Below are positions 1 through 12,611 of a stretch of DNA of 64,000 bases, piece by piece. This DNA comes from Brevipalpus yothersi (Eukaryota; Arthropoda; Arachnida; Trombidiformes; Tenuipalpidae): NCBI GenBank assembly GCA_003956705.1, contig QZCP01000745.1:108321-172320 (forward strand), given 5' to 3'. The notes under the pieces are model-generated. The model had not been told where the DNA came from, searched no databases, and saw nothing but the letters and a program-made list of their open reading frames with translations. The translations under genes and the position numbers were made by a program. Position 1 is the stretch's first letter; the number at the start of each line of letters is the position of its first letter.

Positions 1-108
1 AGAAGAAACAATTCTTGTTGATTATTGTCACTTTTATACTTTTCTGATAGAATACTTCACATTTGACAAAAGAAGACGATGTCTTCATATTTTCAAATAT
101 ACGTTTTA

Positions 109-672
109 CTATTCAGTCTCTTCCTTTTTTTCTTTCTCTCTTAAATCGTTCACTATTGACTTGTCAAAAATTCTACGAGCTTGAAGGTCATAAAGTCTTG
201 AGAGAAAAATCCATATCATGAATGATTTTTTTATGGAAAATATCTCATGATTCTGATAAAAAGTTTCGATGAGAGAGGAAACAAGTGCTTCAACATTCAA
301 AACTTCCTGAATCAAGATATAAAATTCTCAACTATCTAAACAGTGAGACAATTGAATTGGAGGTAGAAAACTTACCGCACGACGTGGAATTATCAATGAA
401 TCTATGGGACATTTAACCGATCGATTATCGATTGCCAAATTTCCGAAGCAGCCTATACAAAATTTGTGGGGACATTTGCCAGTCGATTCATGCTTATTTG
501 TATCGTTTAAACCCTGGAAACTTTTATCGTCAATCCTGTACGTTGGAATGGTTTTAATGATATTTTTCGCTAAATTACCACAATTATCACATTTCCAGTT
601 TTCCGGACACAGATCAACAAATTGAACCCGCTCGATGGCAAGTGAATTGAAGCCGGCCAATGTTTCCATCAT
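109..672 (-). CDS. TRAF-type RING zinc-finger protein, 2 exons, 164 aa
   Basis: Two exons: 672-376 and 306-109, joined in phase 0 by a 69-bp intron with a GTAAGT donor and a TTCAG acceptor. The first ATG after the purine-rich upstream stretch was taken as the start. Exon 1 encodes a RING-like arrangement: CDNC, then CPHKFCIGC, then CPID. The last ligand is Asp in place of Cys, as in the CPVD of TRAF6-type RINGs, and a longer loop than usual separates the first pair from the rest. Exon 2 gives a hydrophobic/basic helical tail ending in Lys/Glu-rich sequence. A RING suggests E3 ubiquitin ligase activity with an E2 partner, but no TRAF/MATH domain is present, so a full TRAF role is not supported. 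An additional upstream 5' exon cannot be excluded. Confidence 0.7.
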
Positions 673-2318
673 GTGAAGCAAGTTTATTTTTTTTCCCTTC
701 TTCTTCTTCTTCTGCTTCTTCTTCTGTAGGATTTGATGATATCGTTACGAAATTATTTTCCAACCAAGTCAAAAGGAAACGAATTGATATTGATATAAAA
801 AACCCAGCCAAAGGTGTTCAGAAAAAAAGTAACAAAACAATTTCACGTCAACAAACTTCAACACACACACTTTGAAAATATGCAAATGAGATGATAACCC
901 ACAACACTACACCAATGAGAATTATGTTGATGATGATATTATTGAGATGATGATGATGATGATCAATTGGCTACGTAAACCGAAAAAAAACTTTAGTCTA
1001 TAAGTTTGATTGTGATTCAGATAGATGGCTGCATACCGAAAAACAATATATTTATAACGGTAAAAGAATACTTTTCTAAAAAGAAGGTTCTTCAAACATT
1101 ATTCGGAAGAGTTGAATAAAAAATGGATCAAAGAAATTGATTTGATGTTAGAAGAATCAAATGGATTGTTTGTTTTGCAATCACAAGTAAACAATTATGT
1201 ATATTTCAAAAAAAATGGGTCACATATGTTGATGTGTTGTATTTCTTTATTCTTTTTTGCTCTCTCTTTCTCTCTCTCTTTCTTTCTCTTTCTATCTCAA
1301 TTACTCTTTCTTTTCTATTTTCAGGTGTGAAGAAAGAGGAGGAGAAAGAGAAGGAAGAAGAGAAAAGGGGGGAGTCAAAAAGTGATTGGAGATGATTTCC
1401 GAAGGATGATGATAATCAAGATGAGAGGATGACTGAAGATGGAAATGATGATGACTGAGTGTGTATATGTGTTTGTTTAGATGAGAGAAAAGAAGAGAGA
1501 GAGAAAGCCGATTCAATAACAATTCATTAGGGTTAATCGATCTTGTGTCGCCAATGAAATACAACGTGAACGTTTACCATGATATGAAGTGATAAATGAT
1601 AGATGTGAAATTCTTTCTCACTCTCTCTTTGATCAATGAAAGAAAAGATGATCAAAACAATAGTCGAAACTTTTCATTTTCCTTTGAACAAAGTTGAAAA
1701 TGATCACGAATTTTACTTTTTCCTGCAACAAGATTGAGAGAGGAAACAATTGTTCATCTAATCTGAAAGAGAGAAAGAGAAAGAGAAAGTAAGATTGTTG
1801 TTCAATGAGAGAGAAAGCTTTTTTTTCGAGAAGATATCTTCTCGATATGAGCAATAAAACGCTTTATCAGTCAAATCGGTATTCTTGTATCAATTCTCCT
1901 AGGGAACTCTTCTGGGCTTTTCTGGTTCATTTTGTTTCCATATGAGCTCTGTTCCACCTCTCAAGAGACGAAAAGTTTCTCTCTTGAAGAGGCCATGTAA
2001 TCATGATTTCAGAGTTTCACGCTGATTTGAGAGAGAGAGCGAATATGTGTGTGTATGTTTGTATACTCGAGATGAATGATCGAGGTGATAGTGTTGGTGA
2101 GAAATAAAACAATTAAATCAGCTTCGGATAATCATCCTTACACGAACAACTTGAATGTTTATTCAATATTTACGGCCACAATAATCACAGCGATCAGATG
2201 TAACTCATACACAACAAAATTCGATTCCTTTCAAAATTCTGATCTTTTCCTACTTTGAGGCATTCGATATTCCAGAGGCACAGTAAGAACAATTTCAATA
2301 TTGAAAAATTCTGACCTC
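673..2318. other. Intergenic, no supported gene
   Basis: The stretch is low complexity with purine- and pyrimidine-rich runs (for example around 1260-1380 and 1490-1510). Short open frames here lack splice context, family resemblance or balanced composition. I see no RNA gene. Confidence 0.5.
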
Positions 2319-2600
2319 TCAACCTAACCAATCGATGTCTCTAGGACTTTCGAACTTTTCGGCTTCTTCATCGCATTCTCTTCCAATTAGTCTGAAATCT
2401 TCGACTGTAAATTTTTCGACTTCTTCATCATCTTCTGGCCTGATTCGTTTGAAATCTTCGGATGTAAATTTTTCGACTTCTTCATCATCTTTTGGTGAAA
2501 TTCTGTTTTTATCTTCTTTTTCATCCAGAGAATTCATGAGAGAGGATGTATATATGGCTCCTATCATGATACATGCAAGGAGAAGTAACCCAAACCCCAT
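2319..2600 (-). CDS. Small acidic secreted-looking protein with three 19-aa tandem repeats
   Basis: 93 aa, single exon, starting at the ATG that opens a hydrophobic N-terminus (MGFGLLLLACIMIGAIYTSS). This reads as a signal peptide or signal anchor over residues 1-20. Then follow three tandem 19-residue repeats (about 33-51, 52-70 and 71-88) around the core DDEEVEKFTxEDF; the third is diverged (CDEEAEKFESPRD). The repeat period at DNA level is 57 bp. A dibasic Lys-Arg sits at the first repeat border. I recognise no family. Because the repeat is Glu/Asp-rich, the opposite strand is also open over the same stretch, but that frame is Ser-rich with no signal. An upstream exon is possible. A role as secreted acidic peptide or propeptide is only a guess. 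Confidence 0.6.
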   Translation of the reverse strand: MGFGLLLLACIMIGAIYTSSLMNSLDEKEDKNRISPKDDEEVEKFTSEDFKRIRPEDDEEVEKFTVEDFRLIGRECDEEAEKFESPRDIDWLG

Positions 2601-5338
2601 TATGGGCTCTTTTTGGGAACACTTGAAGAAATTTCCATAGTAATCATATGAGCACAATTAGATGATCATTATTAACCCTAAGAATCAAACAATACACAAG
2701 CATATATGAATATCTTTGAAATTGGATTTATTGTTGGGGATATTTTTCGTTTCAAACGTTTGGGGGAAGATATGAATTTATCTGAATTTAATCATCTAGA
2801 ATACAAGGGTTCATCATTTCTTGAATTTACTGTTTAGTTTCATTCCCAAGAAAATTGAGAGTGAGATGATATATTTTGTGCAACTAGTATTTAACCTTCA
2901 CATTTTCACGATTTACACATTCAAGTTTTTCGCCGATTGATAAAATTGCCTTCCAGTGAAACTAACTGTATCATCTATCCCAGATTAATGTAATGGCCCC
3001 TTTCGAATTTTTAAACGAAGAAAAAAATCATTTAGCAAGCATTCTGGCATCAAACGAATATCTATCAAGGAAATCCAATTATGATTTTGTTTCACCAGTT
3101 TATTTATTTTTATCAGTTTGTTCGAAATGAAAATTATATTAAACTCATCCATCGACATCGAGCTGCTCATTGATTCAGAAAAAATTATACGATGTTTTTT
3201 GAAATATTTAGAGAACGATTCTGATATAGTGATATGAAATGCTCAGAGCAAAAAGTTTTCACGAGTGCCAATCACGTCATCACATTCCCGCGCAAGTTTG
3301 ATGGTATCGAAATGATGAATAATTCTTTATGCCATTTCAGCCATACTGTCTCTAATTTTCAAGGTACAGATGTATAGATGACATTTTTTCATGAGTTCTG
3401 ATCAACTTGCTTCCGAAACAGTCATAAAAAGAGAAGGTTTTGATCTAGCGATAACTTTACTCAAATATTACTGTTTCATCATACCAAGACTTGTTTAAGT
3501 CAGATTTGCAGTACCTCAGGAAATTCTTTTCCATGTTCACCTCAGATTCAGTTTATCATGTGATTTTCGATGTGATCGATGTGATTAAGGACGTTTCCCA
3601 TGAAAGTAGATATGAACATAGACAATTCACTATCATCACTCACGTATTTTTTTCTACCTAACTGGTTTTACATTTTATCAAGAAAGCGTTATAGAAAGAA
3701 AACTCGATGTGAACCAATTTCGAGCATCTTCAGATCATACGGATCGGATCATCATCTAATTTTAATTATTTGGTTGAGATGCATGATTCACAGATATGTA
3801 GATGAGAAATATTTTCTCTGAAACATTTGTGAGAGAAGTACAGTAGAGTGGATACAAATTAAAGGGTCAGGCATCTTAAAGCCCTTTGGATCCAGAGATA
3901 AACTTAGAGAATATACACGCACTTCATCAAAGTATCTCATCACTTCATGAATGAAAGAAAAACTAGAAGGGGAAAAATTTCCTCCACTAATCATAGTACC
4001 AGAGGGCAACCCAATATCAAAATTTACACATGTTTAATCGAGCTATAATTCATGTCAATATGCTTGTCATTGGCATCATTTTATCGGTGTGGCTGTAAAA
4101 TATACTACGACAAGTGGTCCCTACACTTACGGTTTCTCATTATCCTTGTAGGCTACTGGAAATGAAACCAACCATGTCAATTTTAGTACACTAATATTCC
4201 AAAATATCTCACAAAACATAGAATTAGCCATTTCCAATCGGTTTTTCTTGAGTCCATTACCATTGATCAAATTTTTCAATGATTGAAGATTTTCTATCCA
4301 CTCAGTATCTTTCATGTGCTTCGAACAACTGAAAGAAAAAGGTATATACTCACACGGATTTTTGGAATTTTTCGATCCCGGAAATTGTCATCAAAAACCT
4401 ACGATCTCTGTGTGACTCTCATCCGATTTATCAAAAATTCTACACAATATTAGTCTTTTTCAAGGTCTTTGGGTGAAACCAATATCAAAATCTCCCTTGA
4501 AAATGAATTGAGAGAGAGAGAGAGAGAGCGAGTGAGCTGGTTGGAGAGAGAGAGATGAAAAGTTGGTTCGTTTCGAGAGAGAGCATATAAGAAGGTGAAA
4601 AACCGTCTTATATACCGTATACTGTACTTCGGACGGACCGGAATCAGCATATAAACATTATCTTAAAATTTTTGGCCTCACTTCAAAGTTCTACTCGATA
4701 ATAACAACTACTAATACCGATCAATACTCCTGAAAATTGTGCATCCACGAAAAATCACCGCATCATAGTTTTGTGTGATAAAAATTTTTCTTTCTCATAG
4801 TTTTGAGATTCAAGAATATCGACCAATTTGTAGTTCCTATTGAAAAGTGAATATCCAATCGAGAGTTGTATTGAAATTTTTAAGTTATTTTGTGTCCGTT
4901 TCTCTCAGTGAACGTTCATCTTTCACCTGTCCATGACAATCGTTGACATTCTTTCGCTTCAACATTCCAGCATCACAACTATCACTTGAAAGTTTTTTCA
5001 TTGTACCAATACGTTATCGATATATGTTCGTGTTTCTGTGACAGTTTAAGCACTCCCTTTGAGAGATAATATCGTAATTTACACACTTACATCCCTACGC
5101 TCAGGAAGGTGAACAATAGTCAGTCAATTGTCGGTAGACAACGGCATCGAACGTTACAAGAAACACAACGCACAAAACGTAATCAAGTTCACGACATTCG
5201 AGTGATCATCGTAATCATCATCATTTTTTGATCATCAATAATCAATATATATAAATACATCACAAAATCAGGCACGAAACAAAAAGAAAGGGAAAGATTT
5301 CTTTTACTCATTCTTTAACGGTAAAGAAATAGGCAACA
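2601..5338. other. Intergenic; several short minus-strand open frames of unknown status
   Basis: There is no convincing gene. Minus-strand ORFs at 2985-3170 (61 aa from an ATG, Met/Ser start then Ile/Lys-rich) and 4127-4315 (62 aa from an ATG) have fairly balanced composition but no recognisable domain and no splice-linked partner that I could build. A (GA)n-rich patch lies at 4510-4560. The last 100 bp form the likely promoter and 5' leader of the fatty acyl-CoA reductase gene. Confidence 0.4.
5246..5256 (+). promoter_or_regulatory. TATA-like element upstream of the fatty acyl-CoA reductase
   Basis: The TATATATAAAT sequence lies 83-93 bp upstream of the start codon at 5339. It would place a transcription start near 5275-5280 and leave a leader of about 60 nt. 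In AT-rich DNA such a match is weak evidence on its own. Confidence 0.3.
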
Positions 5339-8300
5339 ATGGATGTGATGAAACAATCTGAAATTGCCCACTTTTTCAATGGTCGAAGTGTTTTTATCAC
5401 CGGTGCCACTGGATTCATGGGAAAGGTAATTAATTGATTAATCAACTTATTTTATTCCGATAATTGATCCTGTCTGGTTCATTCAATTCATTTGGTTCCT
5501 CAATCTTATTCGATATGGAATAGTTTTCAGATCTGTGTCCAAAAATTTCATGAGTTCAGGCCGATGTCTTTTTTTACTTTATCGACAAAAAGTTCTATCC
5601 CATCTATCTCTACGGCATTGAATCTATTTTCAATAATTCTTCATTAAATATTCTTTTATTTTATCAGGTTTTGGTGGAAAAATTATTGCGATCATGTCCA
5701 GGAGTGAAAACACTTTATCTCTTGATGCGAAATAAGAAAGGTCTGGCACCAAAACAACGAATGGATCAATTATTGAATGATAGAGTGAGTAAACTTTATT
5801 AAACTTTTATCCAGTTTAATGTCCATAACACAGAGAGTTCAATTGTTGAATGAAAATGATTTCATTTTCAAGTTCATCGATCAATTGAACGATCAGATGA
5901 ACTACTATCAAAATGAATACAATCATCTGTACAAATTACTTTATTGTATGTGATGATAACCGAATTCACATGCCAATGTCCCAGAGAGACCGGTTCCACG
6001 GTGTTTCACTATGCAAATGAAATGATGCATGATTAACTATTACCCAGAAGGGGTTGAAAGTAGGAAATTCCCTCGATTTTTTCCGTAAACCAATCCAGTT
6101 AATGATAACATTGTGTGATGCAGTCATTAGGGCTTCTGTGTGGGTTTTTTGCCCCCTCAAAATTTGATAGCAATTGCCCACTTTCCAGGTAAAAAGGGTT
6201 TATCATCATCAGATGTGAATAGACGAGAGAGAATATAAGACTGTACATGTCCGATTATGATGGATTGTTTTGAGAGAAAAATTTTCTCTCATGAACTCAA
6301 CAACAGAGGAATATATATATTCCTCGTTGTAAATGAACTTTAACTATGGAGGTCTTTAGCTTTGGACAACAGAGAGGTCTATGTATTGGGGTTATTGGAC
6401 ATGGAGAATACACAAAAAAAATTGCGTTTTCGATTCAAATTCGATTTTACCGCTTTCTATCTCTCTTCTTACTGATTATCTTACTTTTTTAATTCTAAAC
6501 GAGTTGGTGGACTTGTTGATAGTTTTGTTGTTAAAGCTCGGTCAGTGTCGGTCATGGTCAACACTGCTGGTGGACTGAATGAGAAAGCATTAATCAAGGA
6601 TGATGATTCCATTAATAATGCAATTCGATGGATGTGTGCATGAATTTGAATTCTCGCTCTCCATCTTCCTCTTTCTATTGGAAAGAGAAGAGAGAGGAGA
6701 AAAAAAAATACTTTTCGTTCTTACGTATTTCTGAGAAAGTGTTTTATCTTTCTTTCTCTCTCTCTTTAACGTTTCTGTTTCTGGTTAAACACAAGCCGCA
6801 AGGCATGAAGATAACTTGAAATACGCAAAAATCGTATGTGAGTATGTATGTTTGTGTGAGTGAGTATTACTTTTTGATGGTAGACATGATTAATTAATTG
6901 ACATTAACCCGAATATCTCCAGATATTCTTATCGACAACTCGGTTGCTCCCGGCTATATTGCATTTCGGGTGAATGAATTAGAATCTACAGCGGAACCTC
7001 GAATCACCATGATCGAGGAATTTTCATATATTCGGACACCGAACTTTGCGCTGAACCTTTGATAATGAAATTTGTGGAATATATGTGAATGGAAATCAGA
7101 ATTTCGTTAGTTTCTTTTCTGGAAGAAAAAATTTTCTCTCTCTCAACAATATTGTCCAATTTTTGCACGATAACCTTCGAAGAATTTTATTAGAATCGAT
7201 AATTCAACCACAGAAAGCCACTATAAAGGGATAGTGATTAAATTGGGAATGAAGCTTCGATCACAGTCTGTGTTTGGCTAATGAGAGTCATCACTTGTCA
7301 AAAAACCCATAAAAATGAATAATATTGGTCATTTAAATGCATGAATAGGCCTATCAAAGTGTCAGAATGACCATCGAAAATTGTTTGCGTCCACTTAAAT
7401 GATATTTATTTTGACTAATTCTTATTATCATCAACTATCAACTATCGATCGATAAACGATTGAACCTTCAATAACACAAGAATACCTATAGTTGATGGTT
7501 TGTGGTATATATGTTTTTCCAACATTAATTCATGGCAATGGTGTGGCTATCATTTGATTTTTCATTGAAACACCAACGAAAAAGTTTTTGTCTACTTGGG
7601 AATTCTATTTATCATATTATTTATTGAATGTTTTTTGTTTTTCTCTCATTTGGTATCATAAATAGGTATTTGGTCGGATTAAGGAAGAGAATAACAATTT
7701 TTCCAATAAAATAGTAGTTGTCGAAGGTGATATCACCGTGGATGGTCTTGGATTGTCCCAAAATGATCTGAACTCAATCATCGAGAATGTTTCAGTGATA
7801 TTTCATTCAGCTGCCACTGTCAAGTTCGAAGAACCATTAAGGTGAGTCAATATTAACTTTGTCAAGTCGGATTCTCCCAAAGAAGTATACATCTAGACAA
7901 CAATGGCCATCAATCCCTTGAACGCATCAATCAATCATCATTACCTCTTTTCTGAGTGGAATGTTCTCGACGATATGAACATCGATCAGAACCAGTGGCT
8001 ATGTATCAGTAATAATCGTTTTCAATCCCGTGATTTGGCTGAAATCTCAGACTGGCAGGCTAAAAAAGTGATAAAAAAGAAATTGAGAAATACACTCGTT
8101 TATTTGATAGAAAAAGTGCTGTTTGACAACAGTCAAGATGAAATTGAACAGTTCAATTTTGATTCGAAAATTAGTATCACTCATCAGAAATAGATATGAA
8201 CCCATCTTCTATAAAAATAATGATGTGTTTGTGTGTGTGTGTATGTGATTACTTGTCAGCTCAAGATGACCACAAGTTTGCCTGTGGCGTAACAGAAGGA

Positions 8301-8989
8301 TACATTTGAGAAAAAAGTTATTCCTGTAATTAATCGATGGGAAAGAATATATATTCGAAAAGAACAGTTTCACTTGTTCTCATCGTCATCATCAATGTTC
8401 TCGATTTAGTTACTCATTCACTTTCCCAATTATCAAATGGGTTGGACATGAGAAAGAGAGAGAGAGAGATAGATAGAGATGTGAAAAAAGCTCAAGCTAT
8501 GTGTGTGTGTGTAAGTGTGGAAATTTTAGGGAAAAAATGAATCAATTGAATCGATTTTTACTTTAGCATGCCACTCAAAGTGGATATTTTCATTTTTTTC
8601 TCTCATTCCGATCAAAACACTATGTGTGTGTGTATGTCCAAAAAGTACCACATCGAGAAGACATTCCAAAAAGTCGAAATAATTACGGTATAAAGTGACA
8701 AACTTTGAGAAGGAAGAAAAGTTCTTCTCTCTCTCGAATCTCACCAAACTCGATATCAAAGTTGAGAGAGAAAAAGACGGAATTCCAGGCAGAAAAACTT
8801 ATGTTCATTGCAGAAGTTTTTCGCTCTTTTTTTCAGGACATCTTAAAAATTTTTCGACTGACAGGTTGCTAGAGTACATTAGCCACTATCCACTAGCCAA
8901 GTTCTTTCTTAAACACACATTCTTGATATCAAACTTCTTTTCATTCCGATAGTTTCCTCATCTTACTTTCATTCAGCTGATGGATGGAT

Positions 8990-9064
<75 letters not shown>

Positions 9065-12000
9065 TATTTTCATTATCATTTGACGATCCAAATCGAGATT
9101 GACACACACAAACTAGAGAACGAATGAAGTGACCTACCCGTTTGTGTGCAATCATCACCAACCCAGTTGTGTGTGAGTGTATTTTTCGAACGAGAAAATA
9201 ATAATCTTAAGTGAAAAATTAAGCGAGAAAAAATGAATTTCTTTTCAAGCACCCTATTTTCCCTGAAAATTTTCGATACTGAATCTCTCTTTATTCTCTC
9301 TCTCCCCTTCACAGAGTGGCTATTAATTACAATATTTTGGGAACCCAAAGAGTTATTGAGTTGGCTCATAAAGTTCATAATCTGGCGGTAAGTTGCCGTT
9401 TTCTTCTTTTGTACAATTCTTTTCCTCGATTTAATTGAATATAGTGGATCAATTAAAATCAGGCAAAAGAGAGAGAGAGAGAAAGAGCAGAAAAAGAATT
9501 TATCCAAAAAGTTGGTACATCAGATAGCAATCAATAGCTATAAATATCCAATCATTGACATTGACAGATTTAATTTTCATATTTCAAGTCCAAAAGAATC
9601 ATCTCATTATTAGGAATTGAGAAAAGAAAACCTTATCTCACTCATACACATATTCTCACTCATTATCATCAACACTATCACTTTCATACACTATTGACGA
9701 ACCTTCTCGAAATGGGCTTTTCTCTTCGTATCAACACATGAGAGATCAGGCTTCCGTTGACAATAAATGGTAACATTTGAAGCCAGGTATTTTGCATGTG
9801 TGTGTATGCGTGTGTGTATTAGTATATTGATGTAAAAGTATTTTCCTGACTATTTCTTTGCCAGTCAGGTAAGAAAATGGAACGGTGACTTATGATGGGT
9901 GAAAGAAAAAAAGTAACGGTACGCATGAGATGCGTTAAGAGTGGCCGTCAAATTGACTTTATCACTATTTTTCGTTTCCATTTTATCCTTTATACATTTT
10001 CCACCCAATTCATCATACATACACAATTATGTTGGGAAAAAATAGGTAAAATTGAGAGAGAAGAGAAATTGTTTTACTGTTCTGTTAAAATAATCCACTA
10101 TTAAATGGATACTTTTTATAACAAAAAGAAAAGTGAAAGGAAGAGATAAAAAGGGGGGACACAAAAAGACCATACCGATTGAACTATCTATCAGAACAGA
10201 AGAAAAAAGAGAGATCAATACAATGTCCTGGATCCGCTCAATTAGTTGAACTATTCGCCCATACACACTTGCTCATACTTGGATTAATTATCAACTTTTC
10301 AATGAGGAACTTTACTGATACACTGTCACAAAATGTTCATTTCACTGATTTCGATGGCATCGAATCAGTATTACCTGTAAAACACTCTCTCCAAGTTCGT
10401 CCATCGTCTTCCTACTGTATCTAATGTTTCGATAGACTTTTTCTTCTCGGCTGCTCGAGGCTTCTCGAACGGATATTGTTGTAGAAGGTTTTTTTTCTGA
10501 CGAAAAAGTAAAATTATGTGTGTAGTTCCTGTTCTCATTGATGTCCTTCTTTTGAGTCTCATACACATTCCTCACCAACACATATACACACTCTATCTTA
10601 TTGCTCAAGGATTGTCCATGATCCAGCTCAATTTGATTATCCGGCATTTTTAAATAGTGTCTTCTATAGTTTTTGAGCAACACATATGTAGAGAGGATTG
10701 GAAGAGATGACTCTCATTCATCATCTTAAATGGTTCAAAAGATGGAGAGTCAATATGATTGAGAAGCTAATCATTGAGTCAATGAGAGTGGAAATTTTGA
10801 TAGATTCGAAAATTATAGCTCTAAATAAAATAAAACTGATTTTTGGCAATTTTTTCCCACAGGCTTTGGTTCATGTGTCCACTGCATATGCAAATTGTGA
10901 TCGAAATCGAATAGATGAAGTGATATATGAGCAAAAGATTACACCCCAACAATTGATGGATGCAGCAACATGGATGAGCGACGAAATGATTGAGAAACTT
11001 TTACCTGATCTGCTCGGTAATCGTCCAAATACTTACACATACACCAAAGCAATGGCTGAAACATTGATCATGGAAAAATGTGGTCAATTGCCGGTGGCCA
11101 TTGTGCGTCCATCCATAGTGACCGCTGCATGGAAAGATCCATATCCAGGATGGGTCGATAATATTAACAATGTAACGGGAATATTTTTGGCCACATGCAA
11201 AGGTGTATTAAGAACAGTGTTCCTCGAATCAACTGCAGTGTTGGACATTGTTCCAGTGGATATTGTGATTAACTTATTGATCGCTGTGGCATGGAATACA
11301 GCCACCAAGCAACACAAAGATATACTCATCTACAATTGTACCACCGGTTTGGTGAATCCAATCACCATATCAGACATTCAAAAATGGACATTCCCATTGG
11401 CTCTCAAGTATCCATGTTCAGAGCATTTCCGATATCCTGAGCTCACGTTGAGACGAAATCGTTTTATCCACAGTATTTTCATTGCATTAGACCACTATTT
11501 ACCGGCTTACGTATACGATTGGGTTAATGCTATTACCGGTGGAAAGAGAAGGTAAGGAATGTCAATCCAAAATTTTCCTAAATGCTATTAATCAATCTGG
11601 AAATCTGTAAAATTAAAATTGAAATTGAAATTATCCATGGGATCAGATTGAATTATCATGATTTTCTCTTACATTTCAGGATGGTAAGCATCTATGAGAA
11701 ACTTCATAAAGCCACAGAGCAACTGGTTTTCTTTGCCACACGACAATGGCAATTCAAGAGTATCAATCTTCCAGAACTTCATGATCAACTGCAGGGAGTT
11801 GATCAGGAGGTAAGTAAAATTAATCTCATCTTAAATAACTGGATTTTCTGGCTATAAAATTCTTTCAATTACTAGGCTTATCGTCTTTTCGTGTCTTTCA
11901 TAATTTAATTTGAACTGGTTCATTTTCTTCCCATAGACATTCTGTTTTGATGTCACTAAAATCCATTGGCCTACATACCTTAAAGATTATTACATGGGAA

Positions 12001-12334
12001 TCAGAACTTTCATTCTCAAAGAGGATATCTCAACCATACCATCGGCTAGGAGAAAATTAAGGAGGTATGAGGAGCAAATTTTGATATAATCTTGAATACA
12101 GTTTAATTGAATCTGATACAAATCAACGGGAAGTTGTCGAGTTAGGAGAACGCATAGTTTAATTCTCAAAATCTTTCTCTTAGACTTTTCCTCACCAATA
12201 AGCTTGTGGAATTGGTGATCTATCTTGGACTAGCCAATTTGGTGTTGTATAAGACCGATTTATCAACCACTCTATCAACTCTACTTGGTGGTCAAACCAA
12301 TTCAACAATCGCTATACTAACCAGATCAAAGTGA
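5339..12334 (+). CDS. Fatty acyl-CoA reductase (alcohol-forming), 8 exons, 516 aa
   Basis: Exons 5339-5425, 5668-5784, 7666-7841, 9315-9387, 10863-11551, 11680-11809, 11937-12064 and 12184-12334 all join with consistent phases (0,0,2,0,2,0,2). The product has the N-terminal Rossmann domain of the extended SDR/FAR family, with the NADPH-binding motif TGATGFMG at residues 21-28. The catalytic YxxxK pair appears as YTYTK at about residues 209-213. VRPSIV and PGWVDN follow, typical of FARs. The C-terminal third matches the 'sterile'/FAR_C domain. Length fits the family (about 500-520 aa). The family reduces fatty acyl-CoA to fatty alcohol with two NADPH, on ER or peroxisome membranes, feeding wax, cuticular lipid or ether lipid synthesis. 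Introns 2-4 are unusually long (1.5-1.9 kb) next to the roughly 100-240 bp of the others. AATAAA signals occur about 250 nt after the stop. Confidence 0.93.
7903..8193 (+). CDS. Open frame inside intron 3 of the FAR gene, 96 aa, unknown
   Basis: This is an ATG-started single-exon frame lying wholly within the third FAR intron on the same strand. Its composition is protein-like, with three Trp, mixed charge and no simple repeat, unlike most chance frames in this AT-rich DNA. No signal peptide, membrane segment or known motif is seen, and no splice sites link it to FAR exons in phase. It may be a nested gene, a relic exon or chance. Confidence 0.25.
   Translation: MAINPLNASINHHYLFSEWNVLDDMNIDQNQWLCISNNRFQSRDLAEISDWQAKKVIKKKLRNTLVYLIEKVLFDNSQDEIEQFNFDSKISITHQK
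8993..9061. repeat. (GA)n microsatellite in FAR intron 3
   Basis: An almost perfect GA dinucleotide run, followed by GAAAGAGA, sits in the intron between FAR exons 3 and 4. Confidence 0.95.
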
Positions 12335-12582
12335 TTCAATCGAATATGTTTCACTATCTCTCTCGTAAATGGCCAAGCTTCAATTCAGAATGGATGAAGC
12401 ACTAAAGTGACTCGTATTTGAGTTTTTCCGATTGTTTCCTATGAAAACGGTCCGAAATATTTTTGTCTAATTTGATAAGTGTCTATCTTTTATAGTCTTC
12501 TCTCTCTCCCTTTCTTTCTTTCTTTCTTTCTCGTTTCTCAAGCCATCATTCATTAACGAAAACGAAAACATTGGTTTTTTCA

Positions 12583-12598
12583 AATAAAATGAAATAAA
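12583..12598 (+). terminator. Poly(A) signals of the FAR gene
   Basis: Two AATAAA hexamers lie close together about 250 nt after the FAR stop codon at 12334, downstream of a pyrimidine-rich stretch. Confidence 0.55.
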
Positions 12599-12611
12599 AT
12601 GAGCCCACTTA

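Noticed and set aside
2335..2640. Ser-rich plus-strand frame opposite the acidic repeat protein
   Set aside because: It is the antisense of Glu/Asp codons, which read as Ser-rich sequence on the other strand; no signal peptide or family.
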